36,573 nucleotides of DNA from Clostridia bacterium (lineage in GTDB: Bacteria; Bacillota; Clostridia; Oscillospirales; Acutalibacteraceae). The notes under the pieces were generated by a model. The model was given only the letters and a program-made list of their open reading frames with translations, ran no database searches and was not told the DNA's origin. The translations under genes and the position numbers were made by a program. Position 1 is the first letter of the stretch. Every line of letters begins with the position of its first letter. Below, piece by piece: positions 23,729 to 32,325 of the stretch. Location: the NCBI GenBank assembly GCA_030523605.1, contig JAUNIE010000008.1, positions 1-36,573 of the forward strand, read 5' to 3'.

Positions 23729-24244
23729 ATGAAACTCAAATTTGAAGCGCAAATTATCACAGGCAGATTGAAAATTTATGAAGAAAACGATATGAGCACT
23801 CCGGCATATACGGTTAACGTTGAAACGGAGGATAACGAGCATTTTAGAATGAAAATTAGCGGTAAACATGGTCGGCCTGTTGGCGAAGTGCTTTATAAAG
23901 AAAATTTAAATAACAAATTTTTAATGGTTAATAATTATGTTATTCATGATTTTGAAGGGAATGCGCAAATCAGAGCCAGAGCGGAAATATCCAAAAAAAT
24001 ATTTTTTGGAGAAAATAAAGATATGTACTTAACACGCAGTATACGGGATAGGAAAATGATGTTTTACGACGGCGACAAGTTGATAATGAACCTAAAATGT
24101 AAAACTCTTATCAGAAACTGGCTTAGAGGCGATTACACCGCAGAAATTTTAGATGAAAGCTATACATCGCTTTGCATTTGCGTTATAGCGGTTGCGCTTA
24201 ATGTTATATTTGATGAGAATAATTGTACTTCGTTTAATCCATGA
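23729..24244 (+). CDS. LURP-one/YxjI-like (tubby-fold) protein
   Basis: 171 residues, ATG behind GAAGGA. Alternating short beta strands (GRLKIYEEND, AYTVNVETED, RMKISGKHGRPVGEVLYK, KMMFYDGDKLIMNL, DYTAEILDES) end with one hydrophobic helix (SLCICVIAVALNVIF). This is the plan of LURP-one-related and YxjI proteins: a beta barrel closed around a buried C-terminal helix. No catalytic residues are expected. The cellular role of bacterial members is unclear; membrane or phospholipid binding has been suggested for the tubby fold. No signal peptide. It stands alone, downstream of tRNA-Ala. The assignment rests on pattern only. Confidence 0.55.
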   Translation: MKLKFEAQIITGRLKIYEENDMSTPAYTVNVETEDNEHFRMKISGKHGRPVGEVLYKENLNNKFLMVNNYVIHDFEGNAQIRARAEISKKIFFGENKDMYLTRSIRDRKMMFYDGDKLIMNLKCKTLIRNWLRGDYTAEILDESYTSLCICVIAVALNVIFDENNCTSFNP

Positions 24245-24268
24245 TATTATTTTGTGAGTAAACATGGT

Positions 24269-24305
24269 AGCCCCTCACTGTGGGTGGGGGCTGTTTTAAT
24301 TTTGT
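24269..24305 (+). terminator. Terminator of the YxjI-like gene
   Basis: Stem AGCCCC/GGGGCT with an inner CAC/GTG pairing, then GTTTTAATTTT. Confidence 0.65.
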
Positions 24306-24432
24306 GCAGTACAGCAAATAAAACTTTTGTTAAAATTGCATTATTTTTTAAAAATAGTGTTGACAAACCATATATATAGTTTACTCGAGCTTTGGTCAGC
24401 GTTCAAAAAATTTATTTTAGGAGGTTTTGTTT

Positions 24433-24861
24433 ATGGCAAATTTAAAAATAACCGGTTTCGGGGAGGAGTATACCGAAAAGACGTATCCTTACAGAGGCAG
24501 ATTAAAAGTCAGCTTTGAGAAAGCAGCGCATCTGTTTGTTAATAGTATTATAGGGCCAGCGGCAAGGTCACATCGCCTTAGTGACAGCCACGTAAATAAG
24601 GTAGAATTGAAAGATGGTACAGTGATAAATGAATTTGAATTGAAGCTTGTACGCTCTTTACCAACACCGACCGCAACAACTCCCGGCTTGTATTATGATG
24701 TTAAAAACATTGCTTTAGGCAGCAGTTCCAGTGATATTAGTATAAGAATTACACGTTCGGGTAATCAACTGTCAATAGAAACTACTGGCTTTGATGGCTG
24801 TTTCATGACGACAACTGAGTTTGGTAAAACGTTAAGAGCTTATCTTGGAGTAAAAGAATAG
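24433..24861 (+). CDS. Hypothetical small protein
   Basis: 142 residues, ATG 24433 with AGGAGG at 24419-24424. I recognise no family. The sequence alternates polar and hydrophobic residues with several predicted beta strands (NLKITGFGEEY, GRLKVSFEKAAHLFV, KVELKDGTVINEFELKLV, DISIRITRSGNQLSIET), no signal peptide and no membrane segment. The middle (PTPTATTPG) is a flexible linker. A TTGACA lies at 24360 followed by TATATATAGT at a spacing too short for a normal promoter. It ends 15 bases before the convergent tsaD. Confidence 0.65.
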   Translation: MANLKITGFGEEYTEKTYPYRGRLKVSFEKAAHLFVNSIIGPAARSHRLSDSHVNKVELKDGTVINEFELKLVRSLPTPTATTPGLYYDVKNIALGSSSSDISIRITRSGNQLSIETTGFDGCFMTTTEFGKTLRAYLGVKE

Positions 24862-24876
24862 AATTTAACAAAAAAC

Positions 24877-25890
24877 TCAGTCTTCGCTGATGATTTTGCT
24901 GGCCAAGGCGTTAATGCTCAGCGGGGCCGTTTTTTCGCTTAAAAATTCATAGTAAGCCTGAGAACCTACCATTGCGGCATTATCGCCGCAATATTTTTTT
25001 TCGGGCATAAAGAATGAGTAGCTATTTTTGCCGCATTTTTTTTGGAGTTCACGCCGTAAAAGCGAATTTGCAGAAACTCCGCCGGCAATCGCTAAAGTTT
25101 TATATCCGAGCTGTTTCGCTGCACATATAAAATTATTTGTCAAGCAGTCTACTACAGATTTCCTGAACGTCGCACACATATCTTCGATGGGCAGAGGAAC
25201 GTTTTTTTGCTCAAATTTATTTATAATATTTATCATAGCCGTTTTCAGCCCTGAAAAACTGAAATCAAGCGTATTTTCTTCGTTTTTTAGTGGAATCGGC
25301 AGTTCAAAAGCGTCCGAGTTACCGTTTTCTGCGATTTTATCAAGAGTTATTCCGCCCGGATAATCAAATCCGAGCCTTCTTCCGATTTTGTCAAAAGCCT
25401 CACCTGCGGCATCGTCTCGGGTTTTGGCGATGATATCTATTTTAGTGTAGTCTTTTACTTCCAAGATATGAGAATGTCCGCCCGAAACAACCAGGCACAA
25501 AAACGGCGGTTTTAGTTCGGGATTACTTATATAAAGCGACGCAATATGCGACTTTATATGATGTACGGGTATGAGCGGTAAACCTGTAGAAATCGCAAGC
25601 CCTTTGGCAAATCCGAGCCCGACAAGTAATGAGCCTATCAAGCCTGGAGCATATGTTACGGCGATGGCATCGATGTTTTCAAGACCAAGATTTGCCTCTT
25701 TTAAAGCGAGCTTTGTCAGCGGAGTGATTGATTCTATATGCGCTCTGGAGGCGATTTCAGGCACAACGCCGCCATAAATTTTATGTATATCAATTTGCGA
25801 TGAGGCGGTAGAGCTTAGAACTTTTCTTCCGTTTTCTACGATGGCAACGGCCGTATCATCGCACGAAGATTCAATTGCAAGTATTTTCAA
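24877..25890 (-). CDS. tsaD: tRNA t6A threonylcarbamoyltransferase TsaD
   Basis: 337 residues. TsaD transfers threonylcarbamoyl from threonylcarbamoyl-AMP to A37 of ANN-decoding tRNAs, with TsaB and TsaE. Seen: ILAIESSCDDTAVAIV (residues 3-18), YGGVVPEIASRAH, the metal motif HHIKSH (His111, His115), CLVVSGGHSHI, GEAFDKIGRRLGFDYPGG, LDFSFSGLKTA, and near the C-terminus IAGGVSANSLLR. It ends the yebC-polA-rimI-tsaD operon, 21 bases after rimI. TsaB, often next to rimI, is absent from this stretch. Confidence 0.97.
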   Translation of the reverse strand: MKILAIESSCDDTAVAIVENGRKVLSSTASSQIDIHKIYGGVVPEIASRAHIESITPLTKLALKEANLGLENIDAIAVTYAPGLIGSLLVGLGFAKGLAISTGLPLIPVHHIKSHIASLYISNPELKPPFLCLVVSGGHSHILEVKDYTKIDIIAKTRDDAAGEAFDKIGRRLGFDYPGGITLDKIAENGNSDAFELPIPLKNEENTLDFSFSGLKTAMINIINKFEQKNVPLPIEDMCATFRKSVVDCLTNNFICAAKQLGYKTLAIAGGVSANSLLRRELQKKCGKNSYSFFMPEKKYCGDNAAMVGSQAYYEFLSEKTAPLSINALASKIISED

Positions 25891-25911
25891 TTTTTGTTTT
25901 GCCCTCCTTTT

Positions 25912-26355
25912 TTAAAAATATAAAGTCATTATCACAGCATTTTCAGTAGGATTGCTGTAGAAATTTTTACGAATTCCGACGTTTGTAAAACCTAACTTCT
26001 CATAAAATTTTATTGCGCCTGTATTCGACTCCCGAACTTCCAAAGTGAGAAATCTCAAGTTTTGATTTTTTGAGTACTTAATAGTTTCGTTTATCAAATA
26101 CGTCCCTATGCCGCACATTCTATGGGATTTATCAACAGCTATATTACAAATATATCCCTCGTCTAAAGCGTGGTACATGCTTATAAATCCAACGATTTTA
26201 CCACTAAATTTTGCCACCAAAATATTGTAATTTGGATTTTCGAGCGACTCTTTATAATTTTCTTCGCTCCAGCTTTCGGGTAACGATTTTTTATCAAGTT
26301 CGGCAACAGATGGAATATCAGACGGCCTCATTTTTTCGGTTTTAATCTTTTGCAT
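25912..26355 (-). CDS. rimI: Ribosomal-protein S18-alanine N-acetyltransferase RimI
   Basis: 147 residues, a GNAT enzyme predicted to acetylate the N-terminal Ala of ribosomal protein S18. The acetyl-CoA loop is RMCGIGTYL (family R/Q-x-x-G-x-G/A), preceded by EGYICNIAVDKSHR and followed by LEVRESNTGAIKFYEKLGF, typical of RimI. The N-terminal MRPSDIPSVAELDKKSLPESWSEE also fits. The start overlaps the end of polA by 14 bases, so it is translationally coupled. Its neighbour tsaD is the usual partner in Firmicutes. Confidence 0.9.
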   Translation of the reverse strand: MQKIKTEKMRPSDIPSVAELDKKSLPESWSEENYKESLENPNYNILVAKFSGKIVGFISMYHALDEGYICNIAVDKSHRMCGIGTYLINETIKYSKNQNLRFLTLEVRESNTGAIKFYEKLGFTNVGIRKNFYSNPTENAVIMTLYF

Positions 26356-28924
26356 CGAACCACGTCTTTCCTGAGGCTATATGCACTTCAAGCGGTACAT
26401 TCATTTTTACGGCGTTTTCCATTTCGGTTTTTAGAAGCATTTTAACGGTTTCAGCCTCTTCGGTAGGAGCTTCGATTATAAGTTCGTCGTGCACTTGCAG
26501 AATAAGTTTTGATTTCAGATTTTGTTTTTTCAGCGCGTGAAATACGTTTATCATGGCTATCTTTATGATGTCTGCCGCACTGCCTTGAATTGGCATATTC
26601 CGTGCCACACGCTCACCGAAAGAGCGTAGATTGTGGTTTGTGGATTCAAGCTCGGGTAAATATCTCCTGCGGTGAAAGATTGTTTCCGCATAGCCTTTTT
26701 CTTTGGCGGACTTAATCGCGCTTTGCATATAATTATCCACGCCGCTGTAGTGTTCCAGATATCTGTTAATGTAATTTTGCGCTTCAAAACGGCTGATTTT
26801 TAAGTCTTGAGCGAGAGAAAACGCACCCATACCGTAAAGTATGCCGAAATTCACAGCTTTTGAGCGAAAACGCATTTCGGGGGTTACCATATTCAGCGGT
26901 ACGCCCATTATCTGTGATGCGGTGATCGCATGGATATCTTTGCCGTTTTTGAAAGCATCGACCATGTTTTTGTCGTTTGAAATGTGAGCCATGACTCTCA
27001 GTTCGATTTGAGAATAGTCGGCGTCAATCAGCACACAGCCGTCCTTTGCACCAAAATATTTTCTAAGCTCTCGACCACGTTCCGTACGCACCGGAATATT
27101 CTGTAAATTCGGTTCGGTCGAGCTTATTCTTCCCGTGCGAGTTTCGGTTTGGTTGAAAGACGAATGTATGCGATTTTCGCTTGTTATTAAGCCAGACATT
27201 CCGTCACAATAGGTAGATTTCAATTTTGATAGCGCTCTGAATTCCAAAATCAAATCTACGATTTCATGCATACCTTTTAGTTTTTCGAGCGTTGCTGCGC
27301 TTGTTGAATATCCTGTTTTGCCCTTTTTGCCTTTTGGAAGGTTTAATTTTTCAAAAAGCACGTTTCCGAGTTGTTTCGGAGAATTTATATTAAATTCCAT
27401 TCCGGCCAAGGCGTATATTTTTTCTTGTATGTCGGAGAGCTCTCTCGCAAGCTGTGAACCGTAGGCTTCTATGCCGTTTTTGTCTGCCAAAAATCCTGTT
27501 ATTTCCATGTCGGCAAGTACTTCGGCGAGAGGCTGTTCTATTTTTTCGAGGAGCTTGGTTTGATTTCTTTTTTCAAGCTCATTTTTTATCGGTTCAAAAA
27601 GCTTGTTTAAGAGGAATGTTTCTTCTAATCTTGTTTCCGTTTCACCGTCTAATATATTGAAGTTTGGGGCGGCAACATCATATTCTTCAGCTGTTTTTTT
27701 AATGGCGTAGTCTTTGTCCGAGGGGCTGAGAAGATAAGCCGCAAGCATGATATCAAAAACGTTTTTGTCAGGTGATATGCCTATTTCATAGGTTTTTTTC
27801 AGTAAGCTCTTGAAATCATAAATAACTTTTTTCTGCGGTATTTGTAGTATTTTTTCAAGAGTATTGTTTAAATAATCACTTTTTAAAATGTAAACGTCGT
27901 CTTTCTCGGAGATAATTATTTCTACTACGTTTTTATCCTCAACGTTCAAAGAAACAGCAAAGTAGGGAGTAGTGCTTAATTTTTCAAGAAGTTTAGATAT
28001 TTCACTTTCATTTTTAATTTCTGTCATATTAGCGGTTATTTCTGTGTTTTGGGCGCTTTCGAGTCCCAGTTTCCCCATAAACGAGAAAAATTCCAAATCG
28101 GTGAGTATTTTTTTTGCGCTTTTAACGTCAGGTTCGTTTGGCATAAAATCCTTATCGTCAATTTCAAGCGGTATGTCTTTATTTATCTTTCCGAGTTCGT
28201 AACTCATAAAAGCACTATCTTTACCGCTCGCAAGCTTTTCTTTTGTGCCTGATTTTATATCAAGATTTTCGAGCTTTTCATATATTTCACGAATGCTGCC
28301 GAATTTTTGTACTAAATCTTTAGCGGTTTTTTCGCCAATCCCACGCACTCCAGGAATGTTATCGGAGGCATCGCCTTGAAGTGCTTTGATATCAATAAGT
28401 TTTTGGGGTGTTACGCCGTATTCTTCAAGTACTTTTTCCGAATTATAAAATACAGCTTCAGGTTTACCGAATTTCGTTTTGGCAATCCTGACGGAAACAT
28501 TTTTTGAGATTAGTTGTAAGCTGTCTCTGTCTCCTGTGGCGATGAAACACTCGTAATTTTTATTCTCGCAGTACTTTGCAAAAGTCCCCAAAATATCGTC
28601 GGCCTCGTAACCCTCCAGTGTTACGATTTTGTACCCCAAAGAAGTGAGTAATTCTTTCAAAATCGGGAGCTGGCTCGCAAGTTCTTCGGGCATGCCTTTG
28701 CGGTTTGCTTTGTAGCCGTCAAACATTTTATGTCTGAAAGTAGGTTTCGGCAAATCAAACGCCACTGCGACCGCATCGGGACAAAGTTCGGTTTTGAGTT
28801 TTTGGAACGTCGATAAAAACCCATATATAGCGTTTGTCATTTGGCCTTTTTTGTTTGAGAGCATTTTTATCCCGTAAAATGCACGATTTAATATACTGTT
28901 TCCGTCTAAAACAAGATACTTCAA
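26342..28924 (-). CDS. polA: DNA polymerase I
   Basis: 860 residues, replication primer removal and repair synthesis. Residues 1-290: 5'-3' exonuclease (LVLDGNSILNRAFYG, YEADDILGT, GDRDSLQLI, GDASDNIPGVRGIGEKTA). Residues 300-450: the 3'-5' exonuclease fold without its Asp/Glu ligands (YFAVSLNVEDKN where DxE is expected), so no proofreading, as in Bacillus. Residues 450-860: polymerase with motif A DADYSQIELR (634-643, catalytic Asp636), motif B RFRSKAVNFGILYG (Lys689) and motif C QVHDELIIEA (from 810, Asp813). It lies 21 bases downstream of yebC and overlaps rimI. Confidence 0.97.
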   Translation of the reverse strand: MKYLVLDGNSILNRAFYGIKMLSNKKGQMTNAIYGFLSTFQKLKTELCPDAVAVAFDLPKPTFRHKMFDGYKANRKGMPEELASQLPILKELLTSLGYKIVTLEGYEADDILGTFAKYCENKNYECFIATGDRDSLQLISKNVSVRIAKTKFGKPEAVFYNSEKVLEEYGVTPQKLIDIKALQGDASDNIPGVRGIGEKTAKDLVQKFGSIREIYEKLENLDIKSGTKEKLASGKDSAFMSYELGKINKDIPLEIDDKDFMPNEPDVKSAKKILTDLEFFSFMGKLGLESAQNTEITANMTEIKNESEISKLLEKLSTTPYFAVSLNVEDKNVVEIIISEKDDVYILKSDYLNNTLEKILQIPQKKVIYDFKSLLKKTYEIGISPDKNVFDIMLAAYLLSPSDKDYAIKKTAEEYDVAAPNFNILDGETETRLEETFLLNKLFEPIKNELEKRNQTKLLEKIEQPLAEVLADMEITGFLADKNGIEAYGSQLARELSDIQEKIYALAGMEFNINSPKQLGNVLFEKLNLPKGKKGKTGYSTSAATLEKLKGMHEIVDLILEFRALSKLKSTYCDGMSGLITSENRIHSSFNQTETRTGRISSTEPNLQNIPVRTERGRELRKYFGAKDGCVLIDADYSQIELRVMAHISNDKNMVDAFKNGKDIHAITASQIMGVPLNMVTPEMRFRSKAVNFGILYGMGAFSLAQDLKISRFEAQNYINRYLEHYSGVDNYMQSAIKSAKEKGYAETIFHRRRYLPELESTNHNLRSFGERVARNMPIQGSAADIIKIAMINVFHALKKQNLKSKLILQVHDELIIEAPTEEAETVKMLLKTEMENAVKMNVPLEVHIASGKTWFDAKD

Positions 28925-28945
28925 AGAAATTTCCTCACTTAATTT

Positions 28946-29659
28946 TTATTTTAAGTTATGCCATACATTTTTAATATCTTCATCTTCGTCCAAAATATCC
29001 AAGAGAACATTAACTTTTTCCGCCTCTTCATCGGGGAGTGTTACGTAATTATCGGGCGCCATGCCGATTTCGGAAGAAACGAAAGTATAACCCTTTTCTT
29101 CCAGATAATTATGTACGGACGAATAATCTTCTTTGTCGGTGTAAATGACATAGCAGTCGTCGTCCACAATGAAATCTCCCGCGCCTGCTTCGATAGCATC
29201 CTCCTCGATTTTGGATTCGTCTACATCTTCGGCATCAATTACGATTATACCTTTTTCTTTAAACATAAACGAAACGCAGCCCGTTGAACCCATGTTTCCG
29301 CCGTATTTACTGAAATAATGACGGATATTCCCGGCCGTACGATTGCGATTATCGGTCAAGGTTTCGATAATTATCGCAACGCCTGAAGGACCATAGCCCT
29401 CGTAAGTTATTTCTTCGTAGTCGTTACCGTCGCCGCCTGCTGCTTTTTTGATTATTCTTTCGATGTTATCGTTCGGAACGTTATTTGATTTTGCTTTTGC
29501 TATGGCGTCTTTTAGTTTTGAGTTGACGTTCGGGTCTGCACCGCCCTCTTTTACTGCCACGGCAAGTTCTCTGCCGATTTTTGTGAATATTTTTGCTCTT
29601 TGAGCGTCGGTTTTTTCTTTTTTGCGTTTTATGTTATTCCATTTTGAATGTCCTGACAT
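28946..29659 (-). CDS. yebC: YebC/PmpR-family protein
   Basis: 237 residues, usual family length. Starts SGHSKWNNIKRKKEKTDAQRAKIFTKIGREL, the near-invariant N-terminus, followed by GGADPNVNSKLKDAIAKAKSNNVPNDNIERIIKKA and YEGYGPSGVAIIIE. Three-domain fold. Members act as transcription regulators (PmpR) or help ribosomes through stalling peptide stretches; which applies here is not visible. First gene of the yebC-polA-rimI-tsaD operon. Confidence 0.96.
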   Translation of the reverse strand: MSGHSKWNNIKRKKEKTDAQRAKIFTKIGRELAVAVKEGGADPNVNSKLKDAIAKAKSNNVPNDNIERIIKKAAGGDGNDYEEITYEGYGPSGVAIIIETLTDNRNRTAGNIRHYFSKYGGNMGSTGCVSFMFKEKGIIVIDAEDVDESKIEEDAIEAGAGDFIVDDDCYVIYTDKEDYSSVHNYLEEKGYTFVSSEIGMAPDNYVTLPDEEAEKVNVLLDILDEDEDIKNVWHNLK

Positions 29660-29695
29660 TAAAATCCACCTCGTATAAATAGTTATTCAATTAAT

Positions 29696-29724
29696 ATTTT
29701 ACAGTTTTTTGATGAATTTGGCAA
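29696..29724 (-). promoter_or_regulatory. Promoter of the yebC operon
   Basis: Minus strand TTGCCA (29724-29719), 17-bp spacer, TAAAAT (29701-29696). Confidence 0.7.
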
Positions 29725-29772
29725 CTGTAGGAGAAGTCTGAATAAATTTTAAAAATAGTTTACAAAAAGAAA

Positions 29773-29801
29773 TTGACAAATTTTATTTATGTGTGTACAA
29801 T
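29773..29801 (+). promoter_or_regulatory. Promoter of the hydrophobic-hairpin gene pair
   Basis: TTGACA 29773-29778, 17-bp spacer containing TTTATGTGTG, TACAAT 29796-29801. Resembles the ankyrin-array promoters. Confidence 0.8.
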
Positions 29802-29854
29802 ATATACATTAATAAATTCAGCATTAAAAATTTTATATTATTGGAGGTATTATT

Positions 29855-31024
29855 ATGGCATTTTCAATTACTAACACAGGGAAGGCAAAGAGCATACTAA
29901 AAAAGGTGAATTTTGATAAGGCAATTGTCAATGGTAATAGCGCAAAGCTTTCTATCAAAGCTGAGGAAGCGCTGAAAGAAATTTTAAAAAATGGTGAATA
30001 TAGGTTATTTGAAGCATTGGATGAGGCCGGGCGTCTACTGAAAGAGTCATGGCTTACAAGGAGCACTTCTCACAAAAAATATGATTTTTCGTCTATTCAA
30101 GCCGAGTCATCACTTGGGTTACAAAAATTCTATAAAAAGATTTTTAATAACATTCCGAGCGAAGTTTTTAAGGAAAGGGATATAAAAATAGATCCAAAAG
30201 TTGAAAAAGAAATCCAAGTACTGAACAAGAAGTTAAGTAAATCAATAGAAAAAATAAGAAAGATTATTATTGCCAATAACGAAATAGCGGAATATGTTCA
30301 AGGGCAACTCAAAATTGATACTGTTACCCAAGAAACTTTAGGAAAATTAGATGCATTAATGCCTAATAATGTGGCATTTATTGATAAAAACAAGATAAAA
30401 ATAAGCGAAAGAGTAGAAAAACAAAACCTTAAAAAATCTTTGAAATCTGTTGGTATTGGCACCATTGTGGGTGTTGCAACCGGTTTAGTTACCGCTGGGG
30501 GTATGGTTGGCCTTGGATATTTAGCTGAAAGTATGGCGCCAATTATACTTGGAGCTGCTATTATTGGGCCGGCAGCTCTTGCAGCCGGTTTGGCGGTTTC
30601 TGTTGTGGTTGCCGCAGGATTTTTAATCGCCGCATTGGTCGTTCACTGCAACAAAGAAAGATTTGGAACAATAGCTCTGAAAAGAGCAGTGATAAAAATA
30701 AACGATGAATTTACGAATGCGCTTAAATGCCTTAATAAAGCTGCTTATTTGGTGCGTAAATGTGCAACGAAAGAAAAAAGTGAATCAGAACCAACCCCAA
30801 CCGACGAACAGAAAAATATTCTAAAATCGTTTGTAGAAGATCAAAAAAAATTATGGGATCCATATACGGATGCCGCAAAGCGTGGATATATTAAATCCGA
30901 GGAAGATGAAGCAAAAGGTACGCATAAGAGCGGTTCGAGAACAGTAAAAGATGCAAAAACTAGCACTATCGGCAAGATGAAGGAAGGCATTTCTAAAACG
31001 TGGGCGGCAATGTCTGTAAATTAA
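29855..31024 (+). CDS. Hydrophobic-hairpin protein A (paralog of the next gene)
   Basis: 389 residues, ATG with TTGGAGG site. I recognise no family. There is no signal peptide: an N-terminal helical domain (1-195) holds the block TRSTSHKKYDFSSIQAESSL, shared with protein B. Residues 199-265 form two adjacent hydrophobic, glycine/alanine-rich segments (GIGTIVGVATGLVTAGG and APIILGAAIIGPAAL through VVAAGFLIAALVV) with a short loop. A second helical domain follows, then the shared C-terminal motif WDPYTDAAKRGYIKSEED and a basic tail. A paired hydrophobic segment without signal peptide recalls inclusion-membrane and pore-forming proteins, but that is an analogy of shape only. Probably co-transcribed with protein B (49 bases apart). 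Confidence 0.7.
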   Translation: MAFSITNTGKAKSILKKVNFDKAIVNGNSAKLSIKAEEALKEILKNGEYRLFEALDEAGRLLKESWLTRSTSHKKYDFSSIQAESSLGLQKFYKKIFNNIPSEVFKERDIKIDPKVEKEIQVLNKKLSKSIEKIRKIIIANNEIAEYVQGQLKIDTVTQETLGKLDALMPNNVAFIDKNKIKISERVEKQNLKKSLKSVGIGTIVGVATGLVTAGGMVGLGYLAESMAPIILGAAIIGPAALAAGLAVSVVVAAGFLIAALVVHCNKERFGTIALKRAVIKINDEFTNALKCLNKAAYLVRKCATKEKSESEPTPTDEQKNILKSFVEDQKKLWDPYTDAAKRGYIKSEEDEAKGTHKSGSRTVKDAKTSTIGKMKEGISKTWAAMSVN

Positions 31025-31073
31025 AGTAACATGATGTCATTACCATATTACTAATTTTAAGGAGATGTTATTT

Positions 31074-32249
31074 ATGGCAATTGCAATTACAAACAAAAGA
31101 AAAGCATTAAACTTATTAAAGGAAGCGGGTTTTAATACTACTGAAATTGAAAAAGGCGATGCCAAAGAGTTTACTCTAGATGCCGATAAACTGAAAGATA
31201 TTGTAGAAGGCAACAAAAATAATATTTTTGAAAAAATGAACCAAGCAGGGAAGCTCTTAAAGGATTCTATTTTTACCCGCAGTACCGGTCATAAAGAACA
31301 TGATTTCTCGTCACTTCAAGCATCATCGTCTTTGGCTTTTGCTGAATCCAAGGAAAAAATCAAAAATGAGATAATGGCTCAAAATTCTGATCGTAAAGGT
31401 TGGAAGGATCTTGATGAAGAGTCACGCAAAGAGATAGCAAATGGCGCAGCTCCCATAATAAGAAAAATTTATAAGCAGTTTAAAAGTATGTATTGGGATC
31501 TGCATGCAAAATTTGAGCTGGAGATACATGATTTTGTGAAATGCAGTCGATTGCAGCAGATAGATAAAATAAAAAAAGCTTTTGATAGTTTGCATAATTC
31601 CGGCCTTAGTAAACATATAGTCTATACCCCGGATCAAAACCTAGAGGAGGGTGAGGATATACTTAAATATGGCGATGGTTATCAAGCAAAACTAGTTGGA
31701 GGAGTAACCGCAGCAAGTTTGGGCCTCTCAGGTCCTGTATTTTTGGTGCCAGGGTTAGGTACTTCTTTGGTGCCTTTGACTATAGTGGGGGCTGCAGCGA
31801 TGGGAGCGGGTGCTTTTATTGGCATTGTTATGGCAGTAACGTTTGCTATCTTGAACCATAAAAAAGAATCGCTGGGGGCTATTAAAAATAAGCGTGCTAT
31901 TATAAAACTGCAGGAGAATTACGAAAAAGCGATTAAATATCTGAATGATTTGGAAGACTATTTGGAAACAGAAATTTCGAAAAAGATTAAACAAGACGCC
32001 AAAAAAGTGGAATTAAACGAAAATATAATTAAAATTATAGAAGATTTTCTGAAGGTTCAAGCGGAAAAGTGGGATCACTACACTACTGCGGCCAAACGTG
32101 GGTATACTATTAAATCTGAGAAAGATAAGGAAAATAATAAGCATATAAGTGGTTTAGTCCATGTATCTGATGAAAAAACAAGCGGTATCGGTAAAGCGAA
32201 ACAAGGCTTTGCTAAACAGTGGTGCAAACTTAAGATAAAGCCATCTTAA
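31074..32249 (+). CDS. Hydrophobic-hairpin protein B
   Basis: 391 residues from ATG 31074 with AAGGAG at 31059-31064; the ATG at 31065 follows that site directly and is unlikely. It is a paralog of protein A: the start MAIAITNKRKALNLLKEAGF matches MAFSITNTGKAKSILKKVNF, TRSTGHKEHDFSSLQASSSL matches at about 75, two hydrophobic segments lie at about 205-262 (VGGVTAASLGLSGPVFLVPG, then IVGAAAMGAGAFIGIVMAVTF), and WDHYTTAAKRGY is near the C-terminus. Identity is moderate, so the duplication is old. No enzyme motif. Located beside the secreted DUF1796-like gene, which has its own promoter. Confidence 0.7.
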   Translation: MAIAITNKRKALNLLKEAGFNTTEIEKGDAKEFTLDADKLKDIVEGNKNNIFEKMNQAGKLLKDSIFTRSTGHKEHDFSSLQASSSLAFAESKEKIKNEIMAQNSDRKGWKDLDEESRKEIANGAAPIIRKIYKQFKSMYWDLHAKFELEIHDFVKCSRLQQIDKIKKAFDSLHNSGLSKHIVYTPDQNLEEGEDILKYGDGYQAKLVGGVTAASLGLSGPVFLVPGLGTSLVPLTIVGAAAMGAGAFIGIVMAVTFAILNHKKESLGAIKNKRAIIKLQENYEKAIKYLNDLEDYLETEISKKIKQDAKKVELNENIIKIIEDFLKVQAEKWDHYTTAAKRGYTIKSEKDKENNKHISGLVHVSDEKTSGIGKAKQGFAKQWCKLKIKPS

Positions 32250-32261
32250 CGTACAATTTTG

Positions 32262-32290
32262 TTGAAAAATAAAACAAAATGTCATAAAAT
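32262..32290 (+). promoter_or_regulatory. Promoter of the DUF1796-like gene
   Basis: TTGAAA 32262-32267, 17-bp spacer, TAAAAT 32285-32290. Confidence 0.6.
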
Positions 32291-32325
32291 AGGACTCATC
32301 ATATGAAAGGTTACGGTGAGTTCTA

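Noticed and set aside
32251..32281. Inverted repeat ATTTTGTT/AACAAAAT as terminator
   Set aside because: No T run follows, and it overlaps a better promoter match for the next gene.
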